DNA of 64,000 bases from Rotaria macrura (taxonomy: Eukaryota; Rotifera; Eurotatoria; Philodinida; Philodinidae): contig OENT01000233.1 of NCBI GenBank assembly GCA_900239685.1, positions 62,001 to 126,000 on the forward strand, in the 5' to 3' direction. The translations under genes were made by a program, and so were the position numbers. Of this stretch, positions 35,577 through 46,742 are shown piece after piece. Each line of letters opens with the position of its first letter. The stretch's first letter is position 1. Under the pieces are notes generated by a model, which made no database searches, was not told the origin of the DNA, and worked only from the letters and a program-made list of their open reading frames with translations.

Positions 35577-38500
35577 TCACTCAATGCCAAAACCTTCACA
35601 ATTTTCAATCGCTAAAAATAGTTTTTCTTTGAGAATTTCACGAGTTGGATAAGGCGGCAACAATAACTGATTGAAACTAGAGGGAAAGATTGAATAAGAA
35701 ATAGATGAGACCGATAATAAAAAAAAAATAGATGAAATAATTACATACCACGTATGAGACATGGGTAACCTAAAAGAAACAAATTGAGATGCATATTTAT
35801 GTAAATAGAAAATTGTTTTATTTGATTTTATGATTCGATAAGAAAATATTTCCATATGAAGTACGTTTCTATTTCCAAATGAAGAAAAAAAACAAGCAAA
35901 TTTTCTTATGCTGTGAATGATTATATCAAGTAGTGAGATAAAACAATTTTCTAAGAACTTTAAAAAATTTTCTAGATGCCTTGATAAGAATTATTAATAA
36001 ATAATTCCTAATTAATTGAACAGAATTCATAGAAATTACTGGAAGAAAACGGATTAGGAATTTTCATGTCAAGCGAAAGAAAAATTTTAGTAAATACTAA
36101 ATATCCTATTATTTATTATAGAGCGAAACTCACACTACTTCTCTACAAAAATAACTTATTTTGTAATTCGACATATAGACCATTGTAACGATTACTGAAA
36201 TTTTTGAAATATTTAAAAATTTCAAGACATACTGAAATCACGTTGGTGACTCAATATACAGAGTGACACATATTTATATATAATGAAGAAACAAGCGGGC
36301 ATTCCAAACTATTACTAACTTACGTGTTGAATATTATCATAATACACTCAACACCTTGAAAGTAGTTGATTTTATAGACTGATAAAATAACTTAATTTAT
36401 ATATACATATATATCTGCGTGTTTAGAAAGACTTGCGTAATTTACATGGTTACGACGTTCGTCATTACAAGTTGGAAAATTTCTATTCAAAATTATCTAT
36501 TTTCTTCATAACAGTTGTTTTTGTTTTTTTCCTTAGATAAGTACATCGATCACATAAACTAAGTTGTTTTTGTAACTAACAAAGCTCGATAGCACTTTCG
36601 CATTAATTATTAAAACCACGTTTATGCTTCACGCAAAATTTACTTACAGCGTGTTGTTTTAAGAGATTTGAGAATCGTGTGCATGTTATTATAGTTAGAA
36701 TCCTTGAAACTAGGTGTGAAGTTTTTATTTTCATGCAGTATTCATCACGAACACTATTTTTAAGTAGTTCGATAATATATATATATATAAATATTCTCAT
36801 GATATCAAAATGTAAAAGATTGATTTTCTATGTCGACAAAATGATGAAATTTTCTGGAAGATCGATTCGGTTCTTTAGCTCGAGAGAAGATAGTGTTAAA
36901 TCAAGAACGAGACAATTTATATGATTCATTCTATAGGAGTCGTTTTTCAAAATTTGAATTGTTTAACAGAGATTTTCCTTGTTTTCCTCGAAATCTTATC
37001 AATGAGTATAGATAGATCATTGATGTATTAAATAGAAGTATTAATTCTTATCAATTATTTCGACTATCACATTTATTTTTTCTTGTGCTTCAATCCCTAC
37101 GATAGTGACAACTTACAAATCATTGACGTTACATTTATTCGACGATACTTTTGCAATTTTAAACGTCATTTCACTTAAGCCTCCAATAGGCATTCGATCA
37201 CTGCCAGTAACAAATAATAATAGACGTCTTTGTTTATCTGATGACATTTCTTCTACAACTTCCCAGAACCATCTTGAAGTTATAAAAAGAAAAGAAAATT
37301 AAATTTGTTTTCGTAATTTTCAATTTGAACGAATAGTAATCATACATGATAAAATTTTCATTTGCATTGCAATTTTCATACTTTGTAATTTTAGCTAAAC
37401 TACTCAAACTGCATTGTTGCATTCCACATATTAACATTTCAAGTTCTTCCGGTACAAGTAAAAGAAGTGCATTCGATGAACACACACTATGAAAACCATA
37501 ATAAAATGCTTCGAATTGTTTCGATATATGCTTATTTATATAGAAGTCAATTAAGAGTTCAACATATTCATCTCGATTTTCATTTGTAACATTGATTGTT
37601 GATCCATTTTCTTTCAATGGATATATTACTGCTGAGTCATATTGAGCCACAGAGACCTTTTCGGAAAAAAAAAGAAATACATTTAGCTATTTATCGATGT
37701 ATTTGTTTCACTTTTATGAATAGATCTCGTTTTGATTTGTCCATTGAATGATTCTAACTCTCAAGTGTTACTATGATTACTACACAAAAAAGTCATGATT
37801 AATTTAAAAGATTCGTTACGAAACATTTTTCAGTTCATTGTTTACTCTATTTTATGAAATAAAGACATAATTATATGACATGGGAGACTATGAATACACT
37901 GTTTCATTCAATGTATGATCTTATTTTTTTTGTTTTTCAATTTCATTTCATAAACTATTAATGCTGCTCAAGGAATACTCTACTTGAATTATGTTTTCAA
38001 CTTAAAAAAAAAACAAAAAGATTTATCAACTAATCGTATGCCAACGTAATTTTGATTTTATTCTCAATTCCATATTAGATTTTTTATTAGATGGAAATAG
38101 CAGTAGTTTATTATGTTTTTTTCCATGCAGATTGGTACTCGAAGGAATCAGTGTTCTTGGCAAAAAAACAAATAGGAATGAGCTTCTTGTATGCGTTTTT
38201 TTCTTATGAATCTCATTAGATCAGTTTAGTTTGCCCTAAGTACAATCTCTAGTGAATTCCATATGATACGAATTATAATGTATCCAGGTTTTTTTTCCGC
38301 AAGCTCGATTCGAAACTCTAAAGGGATTATTGCATGATTTGCGTAGCAATACAGATGAATTTCATCAACAATTAATGAAATACTGTTGAGTAAATGCCTG
38401 AAAACATGTAGAATGAACTCTTGAAAACTACATGATAATTACCTCAAAAGTAAGACTAAAGTCTTCATCTACATTTCCATTATAATCGAGAAGATATTGA

Positions 38501-41500
38501 AGACTGTTCGCTATATCCTATGGATTAGAAAAAAAGAGCGATTGAAGTCGTCATCAAGAAATTCTTTGTTAGTATTTTTTACAGGTCTTATCGTTCGGAA
38601 ATCTGCTAATGTTGATTTGATCATTCCAAATTTAGTTTTTGATAAACTTGCTATGTGTTCAGTCATAAATGCAGGTGTTAAGAGTTTTTTATAGCAAACC
38701 AATGGAAAACGTATATCAAGAATAATCGAATTATAAACTGCTAAACCCATAAGTATACCAACTAAATTGTATTCTCGAATATTATCAGTTGATGCGCCAT
38801 TAAACCAAAACACACCAGATAATTCATAAAATACGAACATTCCTAAAACAATGAGAAAATAATTTTTTAATTTTGAACCTATCACAATCGAACTAATATA
38901 CCATAATCAGGTAAAAATATTTCACGAAGTAACAGAAGAAACCATTCTTTTGTTAAACCACCCATATCGAGACCATGTTCACCCACAAATGTTACACGTA
39001 ATTTCTTCTTTAAATCATCACGCTTTGTTGTAACCTATTTTAAGAGAGAAAAATTTTGAGAATAAAACAAAAAAAAACAAGAACATAATTACATACTTCA
39101 GCAAGAGAATCAAGCAGTAAATGTGATCGTCGAATGTAAAGATTCAAGAAAAGCATGTTTAAATTTGGTGCTTGTTTACTTTGAAATTTTTGTATCATAC
39201 TACGCTAAAACAGATGGAAGAAAATTCAATGTTGACAAAAATTGACTTTCCATTTAAAAAAAAAAAGAACTTACACGAGCATTAACAATCATTTGTTGTT
39301 CGGAATCACGTTTCAATATAGTTCGCTTAGCATTGATACTTAATACGAATGGATATTGACAAAATGTAAAACTATGAAGAAACAACAAAGTTCATGTTTT
39401 AGTCATCTTCACTGAATTAAACTAATGGATCACATTCATGAAGAAGAAAATTAATGAACGAAAAAAAAAGCCACAAAACTTTTCGATGCATATGTACATG
39501 TCTAAATAACGACATCAAATCTAACCCGCTGGTTATTCCACGTGATTTTCGATGTTTCCATTCAAAATAATCACGTTCTCCATCAATATAATTTAACGAG
39601 TCTATTGCCATTTCTTCCAAAGGTATTATACGACCAATTATCATTTCATTAGCATGATCTGTTTATATTAGAGACAAAACAAACAAAAACAACTTAGCAA
39701 ATAGTTCTACTGTACACGTATTTTCAACGGATTTTTCCGTAGCAAAAGAGCGTTGAGAAAAGAAAAACCATAAAGAAACCAGCATCTATAACTACCCGTT
39801 TGATTTTTTCAACCAAAGATGATATTCGAATTCAACATCAATATCATCAAGTAAATCAATTATGAAATCAGTGTAATTCATCGATCTTCGATTTAACTTT
39901 TCATTAGTCGTATCTTTTTAGTTTACTAGGAATAGTATCGTATCTCGTTCTCTTTGGTTTTACTCTACTTACTGAATAGGGCTAACGTCCGAATACCACA
40001 TGGAATCCACCAACCATTAACAATTGTCGATGAAGAACGATCTAGATGTGTTGGGAAAAGATTCATCGCAACAAATGTCTGTAAACGACGAACAGTTGAT
40101 CGAAACATATCTGCAGGTAATCTAAGTGTAAGTGACAAACAAAATCGTAATCGATTCAATCAATGATAAAAAGAAAATTATGCTTACGTTTGCAACAGGG
40201 ACACAATGTTTTGATGTTCACGATCTGTAAAATGTGCAATACGACGTAATAGATGAGCAAAAATATGATTGTTTGATGCATCATCGAAAACAGGCGTCTA
40301 AGATATGTTACAGTTATTTTTAAATTAAGAAAACGAATAACATTATTTAAATTTCCAAAAAATTTTCATTTTCTAATATGACGACTTCATTTTTTGTTAG
40401 CTCTGACGCGCAGAATAACTGTAACAGTTAGAAGACTCGGAACTTATTACGATCACTTTTATATTTATAGAAAATATTCAAATTTTCAATAATATTCTTC
40501 AAATTATTCGTGCAATAGAAATGAATTTTGGAATACAACTGAACATCAGAAGAAAATTGTTCAGATGCGAGCTTCTCAATCATTTTTTTCATTGGTAAAA
40601 ATACGCAATAAATCAAAAGAAAAGTTTTCCATAAAACATAGAGTTACATTTTAAGTTTTGAGTAGATAGAAGAATTACATTCGTATGAAATTTCCAGCAC
40701 TTATTGAAATTAAGAAATATTTTATCATAGACATCCGACTGTAATTTTGTATTGAGAAGAGGAAACCGCTAAGGTCAATTAGTCTGATATTTGAAGGCTT
40801 AATTTTCTATTAGGTGTTTATCATAAAATAACTGTTTGTTAGTATGAAAATTAGTACAATTGTCAAGAATTGGAAGACGGTCATTTCTAGAGAAATTCAT
40901 CGTTTTTTTCCATCAGAAACAAACAATATTTATGCAAGACTACGCTTACAAAAGCTCTTATACGACATTTCAAAACTACTCTCATACTACAGTTGAAGAT
41001 TTTCTGTTTGTCGTTTAGCCCGATCAATCGCAACCATACGTATTTTCTCAATGCTGAAACTATGAAACTATTTTTTTTCTGAATCTGTTGATTTTTAATC
41101 CATGTTGATTACATTCATTCTTGTGTTTTTACACGTTTCCTAACGATTCACATGAAGTTTGTTTTACATTGTTCAAAACTAAGAGATATGCTCCCAATTT
41201 TTCATATCACTTCAAGATAGCTTTGTACGATGTCTTAAATGCACTAGTATTCTGTGTTGAATTTCAGTAGTGCTACCGTTTAACTTCATGAAAAAGAATG
41301 TAACGTCTGTTTCGGAATGTAAGAAAGTAAATGTTTTGGAAATTCGATCATATTTTACAAACAAGAGTATATTACCAGTATAAAAATAGTATAACCTTTG
41401 AGAGTATCATCGCATGTGCTAAAAGACAAAAATAAATTACAATCAAGAAAGAAACAAAAATCTTCAATCTAACATATTTGTACATCTAAACGTTCATACT

Positions 41501-43538
41501 CAACATTTGACTTCATGTTATTGAATAAAATTTAATATGAAGAAACGCTAATTGAGAGTATAAATAGTCGTGAATGTCGATTTAAACAAACACTCAGATA
41601 AGTAATTAAATATCGATGAGTAATCCGATGTAAACATTGATACTCTCTTTTTTCTTTCAAAAATGATATACAGATGCAAACCATGGATTTACCTAATTAG
41701 ACTCTTCAAGAGACATATCGACATGGATAGGTGTTTTGATCGATAGAAAAGTAAGAGCTCATCTATTGTTTTTACCTATTTTTTTGTTGATTATAATTTG
41801 AAAAACAATAACTGGAAATAGTTCATTGATTAGTTGTAGCAAAAATTAAGTATTTTTAAACTCCTTACCGAACTTCTCGTATGGAACAGGATGCAATTGT
41901 TTTAAGTACAAATCGAGACATTGAATCAGCATTCTTTATAATATAATCATGAATTATTTGAAGATATTTCCAATCGATTTCTACTTTATTATCATTCTAT
42001 ATGAAGAAATTAAATTTCTCAAAAGATTCAGTCTTATTTTGCTACTTACTAATTGTAATGATCCTATCATATAAGTGAAATTCGAATAAAACTTGGAAAA
42101 AAATGTCAATATTTTATCAATTGTATCTGGATTTTTATCATTTATGAGACATCTATTTTCAGTACAGACAGTGACAATCATTTTAATATAGTTGAAATTA
42201 TCTTACTCAAAATTATCACGATCATAAATACTAATCGAATGCACAGATGATGTTGTAGTGATTATTGGTAATACCGTTAAGGCGATGTTCTCTTCAGTAT
42301 TCTATGAAGAAAACAACGAAGAATCAATTCATATAATGCGACATGTTCGAGGCACTATTTCATAGACTATGCTTTAAATATTCGAATACAAAATTAACAC
42401 ACTGTTTCCAGTGTTTTGCATTGGTTGTAAATAAATATCTATAATTAATTTTAAGAGACGAAATCACCTGGAAAAAAAATTTCTCTTTCCCAAAGGTGAG
42501 CTTTCTGCAACCACTTGCGTAGAAGTATCACTATTGATGATATTGTCGAATGTTCAAAACAAAGATTGCATTCACGTAATATTAGCCAAGTTACTCGCAT
42601 GCATTTGACAATTCTACTTCGAATCCGTTGCCTATCCTGAGAATCTTCGCTACGATATACTGTAAATTTTATATGTCATATCACAAAACCATGATACGCA
42701 TGATTAAAATAACATGTTTACAAACGTAATGAAATTTCGACGATCGAGCTCTCAGTTTTATCGTCACGTACGGTACCTCTACTATGTTCGTCATCAATTT
42801 TAGTTCTAAAGTATTTTTGAATAGTGTCAACATGTGTTAATCATTGAATTTAAAAGTTTTAATACAATGTATATTTTATGTTTTGTATGCAGCTGATTTT
42901 CATCTATTATAGTAGATTCGAAGTCATTTATGTAGAAAAACATTTTCTCTATTGGTTGTCAAATCACATTCGAGTCGATAGATCCGTGAAGTACTACGAA
43001 AATCATTTTTAGTACGGTAGAAAGAAATTCATTTGTAACCGAAATTTTATCAAGATATAAAGAAAAAAAAATATTGTTGACTCTTACTCGTTCGTCTATT
43101 TGTTTTTTATTGTCGATCGTTGGAAATTTAACATTTTTAATCATGCTATCGTGTTTGTGACTCGTTGCTATTCCATTGTTATTTATATAGTTTTGTCGGC
43201 GTAAAATGATGCGATTGAATGTTCGACTAAAACGTGAACGTAGGCTAAGTCCATGACCAATGCTATCATCGTTGATGCTTCTCTGAAAATTGGATACAAA
43301 AATTCGACTCCAACAATGATCAAAATGATGAAAAAAAAAGAATTACATCAACATTTTGTTTGAACTGTTGAATATTCGGTAAATTTGGTCGAATAAGAAA
43401 TTCACCACAAAATGGACACAATATTCTGGGACGTCCATTAGATTCCGGATCACCTTCAATATCAAGTTGACATCGACGACAATACGATGAAGATGAAATT
43501 ACTTCACAAAAAGAATTTCTACGTAATGCATTTGCCAT
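35577..43538 (-). CDS. HECTD2: HECT-type E3 ubiquitin ligase HECTD2
   Basis: Minus-strand exons: 43538-43347, 43282-43088, 42301-42207, 42152-42050, 41996-41869, 41418-41376, 40297-40188, 40121-39973, then either 39913-39796 or 39658-39526, then 39371-39275, 39204-39097, 39034-38902, 38842-38583, 38517-38443, 37656-37346, 37272-37117, 35769-35749, 35676-35577. Length is 797 or 802 aa (human 776). Markers: WWIPCGIRTLALF, FTFCQYPFVLSINAKRTILK, GLDMGGLTKEWFLLL, LVGILMGLAVYNSI and FYYGFHSVCSSNAL. The catalytic Cys is in HTCFNQLLLPPY; its codon is split by the last intron. The C-terminus CEGFGIE matches SEGFGLE. The N-terminus has CRRC...CPFC, a possible zinc ribbon I do not recall in the human protein. 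The family ubiquitinates substrates in the cytoplasm. Divergent from SYVN1. Confidence 0.92.
35770..37116 (-). other. 1.35-kb intron of HECTD2 before the 21-nt exon
   Basis: Separates the exon ending in the TFKIAK region from the micro-exon. Contains scattered short AT-rich runs and (TA)n at about 36776; no gene recognised. Confidence 0.6.
37657..38442 (-). other. 0.79-kb intron of HECTD2
   Basis: From TTTGAG|GTAATT to GAAAAG|GTCTCT on the minus strand. AT-rich with no recognised content. Confidence 0.6.
39526..39913 (-). other. HECTD2: Two alternative, phase-matched HECTD2 exons (A and B)
   Basis: Exon A (39913-39796, 118 nt) reads ...MNYTDFIIDLLDDIDVEF and ends KKSNG. Exon B (39658-39526, 133 nt) reads ...IIPLEEMAIDSLNYIDGER and ends GITSG. 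Both begin after one leftover base (giving Asn) and end in GG before a GT, so either joins the flanking exons in frame. Joining A to B gives GGA TCA TGC TAA, a stop. Both resemble the same vertebrate HECTD2 segment (YTDFYNSTLDHID..EYHTW). Confidence 0.8.
40298..41375 (-). other. 1.08-kb intron of HECTD2
   Basis: Lies between the 43-nt exon (41418-41376, DDTLKGYTIFIL) and the TPVFDDASNN exon. A 62-codon minus frame at 40428-40616 has no recognised family. Confidence 0.6.
41419..41868 (-). other. 450-bp intron of HECTD2
   Basis: Between CG|GTAAGG and TTTTAG|CACATG on the minus strand; no recognised content. Confidence 0.6.
42302..43087 (-). other. 0.79-kb intron of HECTD2
   Basis: Joins exon 2 to exon 3 in phase 0. 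It holds a 69-codon minus frame (42657-42451) bounded by splice-like sites whose phase does not fit the gene, so I left it out of the model. Confidence 0.5.
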
Positions 43539-43795
43539 TATGAAATTTTTATTTGCAATAATGACAATTAGTTTTTTATTTCTTTCTTTCTTACTTGCTT
43601 ACTTACATACTAACTTACTCACTCAATTGTAATAGTATTTCATTGGTTTTCAGGAGACAGCCAATCATGAAAATACATGATCATATAGGTTGTTGTTGTT
43701 GTTTTCGCCGAATCATTCTTCATTCCACGTGTCGTTTGAGAACTAGAAATTTGTGCTTTTGTTATCGAACTAAATCAATGCCGCAAATTACATTA
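43539..43795. promoter_or_regulatory. Shared divergent promoter region of HECTD2 and SYVN1
   Basis: The HECTD2 start (43538, minus) and the SYVN1 exon (acceptor CAG at about 43653, plus) are only about 115 bp apart. The gap is pyrimidine-rich with a CTTACTTAC-type tandem run (about 43588-43620). No TATA box is obvious. The SYVN1 acceptor implies a 5'-UTR intron or trans-splicing. Confidence 0.5.
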
Positions 43796-46742
43796 ATGAA
43801 AGCAGAATATTTAATTTTACTTAGTTTTTTACTAACATCCGTCGTTATAACAAATGCTTTTTATATAAAAAAACAATTTTATCCATCAGTTGTCTACTTA
43901 ACAAAGTCAAGTACAAGTCTTGCGGTAATGACAGACAATAATGAAATAAAATTTCACGTATATAACTATATTTATTTATTCATCGATTTATTGTTTTGCT
44001 AGGTTCTCTATGTTCAAGCATTTGTATTTGTTATTTTATTTGGTAAACTTGTTCAACGAATATTTCTTGGACAACTCCGAGCCATTGAAACTGAGGTATG
44101 TTAAAATTCAAAAGCTTGTTTCTTGTCTACATAACTCTTTGAAATACAATGTTTCGTTTTTATTTTCTTCTAGCATCTCTATGATCGCGCATGGTTTTCT
44201 ATAACAGAAACATGTTTAGCTTTCACGGTATTTCGTGATGATTTTAGTCCACGTTTTGTAGCTGTGTTTGCAATTTTGCTTTTCCTGAAATGTTTCCATT
44301 GGCTGTTGGAAGACCGTGTTGATTTTGTAAGTACGATTTAGTCTTCGTAAGTCGAAGTGATCAATCAATAATTTAGATGGAACAAAGTCCTATCCTTGGA
44401 CCCATATTTCATGCACGAATTATGGGTAAGATGACTTTTTTTTATTGATCCTGATATAAGTATTTGTCGATTGCTTTTCATAGGTCTTTTAAGTGTTCTG
44501 TGTTTGCTCGATTATTTATTTATTTCATCAGCTTATTTGCACACAATGGCAAAAGGTGCTTCAGTTCAAATCGTTTTTGGCTTTGAGGTAAGCAAACGTA
44601 TATTGAACGTGTAAAATTTTTCACTATTGTAAAAATGAAAGAGTTTATGTAATGGTACTCGTTTGAAAGCAATGTATTTTGATTGTTCAAAGGGCTAAAT
44701 AACTTTATTCTATGAGTTATAGCAAATATTTATTTGAAATTTATTGTTGTATAAGATTAAAAATATTCCAATTAGTTTAAAGATGAATAGTTTTTTCTTA
44801 AATAAATGGATTAGAGATATAAATGAAGAAAAATGGTATCGTTAACGAGGTGGATCAGACTTGACATGAACAATTTTTAGTATAAATGAAGAGTGATCGA
44901 CTGAAAACGTGCTCATGCATACAAATCGAATCATTGTTATTCAATAGTTTTTTTAAAACAGAATACGAACAAATTTTCGAAGATTATTGACTTAAGATTT
45001 AACAATAACTAGTCTTATGCCTGCGATCAAGTATGTGCCTAGTAGAATATATGCTGGATTTCGGTGGGATGAAAGTTTACTTTTTGAGGCTTGATTCGAA
45101 TTATTTTCATACTACAGATTTGAGCAACTCAGCAACAAGAAACGCTCAGTTGTAGATGTGCGAAGATTAATGGTACAGGTTCTGTGATCTATCGTTGTCA
45201 GTTGAAGAGAATAATTTGTCGGTTTATTGAACATCGTTTTAGTATGCTATTCTACTTGTTACCGTTATCGCAACCGCAATAAAATATATTCTTCATTCGA
45301 TTGAAATTCGTGCCGGTGAACAATGGGAGAATAAAGGTGTATTCATGCTTTATTCAGATTTGATTCTTGGATTTTTTCGTCTGACGCTCTATATGGTATT
45401 TATAATAGTGATGATGAAGATTCATACGTTTCCGTTATTTGCTATCCGACCAATGTTTATTGCGATGAGGTATAATAAAACATGTACTTTTAGATTATTC
45501 ATTTATCCATTGCTTTGTTTTTCATTCAGGGCATTCCGTAAATCATGTAATGATGTTCTAGAATCACGACGTGCTATACGTAATTTAAATACAATGTATC
45601 CTGACTTAACAGCTGATGAACTTGGCAATGTTACTGACACGACTTGTATCATATGTCGAGAAGAAATGCAAGTACAACAAAGTATTAAACGACTTTCTTG
45701 TCAACATATATTTCATAAGAATTGTTTACGATCATGGTTTCAACGGCAACAAACCTGTATGTTTTAAGAAACGTGCCTTTGTTCTATTTTTCTATATGAG
45801 TCATCGATACTATGACTTCAGGTCCTATTTGCCGAACAACTGTATTACGACCAACACCTCCTCGAGCAGCAGGAGCTGCTGCTGGAGCTGCAGCACCACC
45901 ATCACCTCCACCGCCATCAAATGCTCAACAACCCGGCGCTTCACAAGCTCAAATACCTACACCACAAGCTAGATTTGCATCACCACCGCCACCACCAAAT
46001 ACTTCTTTAGGATCAGCAAGTTCGAGTTCAACGACACCAATCAATACGACAACAAATCAAACAACATCACCAAATATCAATACAATTGGTGCCAACATGT
46101 TTCCACAAATGCCATTTAATTCATTTCCTATGGTCTTGCCACCATTTGGTAAGTTAATTGATAACGTAAAACGAAAAAAAATGAAGTTATTTTACTATCA
46201 TTATCATTCATTAAGCGTTTCCTCCTCCACCTTTACCACCAGCCGATTTTACTGGCATGTCTGAACAAGCAATTCGAGCGATGGAAGGAACAGAATTAGC
46301 TCATGTTCAAGCACGTATACAATGCTTGCGTAATGTAAGAACATTATTAGATGCATCAATCATTCAAATGCAGCAATATATGAATATTGTATTGACTCAA
46401 AGGTTTGTTTGCTTTGATATCATTTCTATTTTGCTCGACATTGTTGTTATTTTTTTCTTATTATTGTCTATCAATAGTAACATGGACAATGGTACTCGTG
46501 TATTGAATAATCTTGATAATGACCTTGATCAAATTCTAACATCATCTGAAAATATCAGCTCAACAAATGGTAAATTTCCTTCTTAAAAAACAAAATTCTT
46601 GATTGAATTTCATTATTATTTAGATCTATTTAACACAATGAATGAAAATGATGCCGATGTAATACGTCGTCGACGATTAGAACATTATGGGAATAAGTTT
46701 TCTCCATCAATAGCAAATCAGGAAAATATTGATGATAGTTAA
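43796..46742 (+). CDS. SYVN1: ER-associated degradation E3 ligase synoviolin / HRD1
   Basis: Multi-pass ER-membrane RING ligase that retrotranslocates and ubiquitinates misfolded proteins. Eleven exons: 43796-43924, 44003-44095, 44174-44326, 44377-44425, 44484-44587, 45243-45469, 45530-45756, 45822-46148, 46216-46402, 46478-46569, 46624-46742 (568 aa; human 617). Membrane part: FYPSVVYLTKSS, CLAFTVFRDDFSPRFVA, FLKCFHWL.EDRVDFME, HTFPLFAIRP. The RING-H2 domain is CIICREEM...LSCQHIFHKNCLRSWFQ...CPIC; the codon of its penultimate Cys is split by an intron. A Pro/Ala-rich linker follows, then AHVQARIQCLRNVRTLLDA and a final RRRRLEHYG helix, both conserved. I chose Met at 43796 because family members begin about 28 residues before the QFYP motif. 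In-frame ATGs at 43778 and 43667 are possible; the latter would add a Cys-rich extension (GCCCCFRR). Confidence 0.93.
44588..45242 (+). other. 655-bp intron of SYVN1
   Basis: The only long intron in this gene, from GAG|GTAAGC to TTTTAG|TATGCT, with no recognised content. Confidence 0.6.

Noticed and set aside
37105-37302. Plus-strand frame opposite HECTD2
   Set aside because: It is the antisense of the HECT exon WFWEVVEEM...TGSDRMPIGG, which is clearly coding on the minus strand.
42451-42657. Minus-strand frame inside a HECTD2 intron (YRSEDSQDRQRIRSRI...), bordered by splice-like sites
   Set aside because: Its phase does not fit the flanking exons, exons 2 and 3 already join in frame without it, and no counterpart is known in vertebrate HECTD2.
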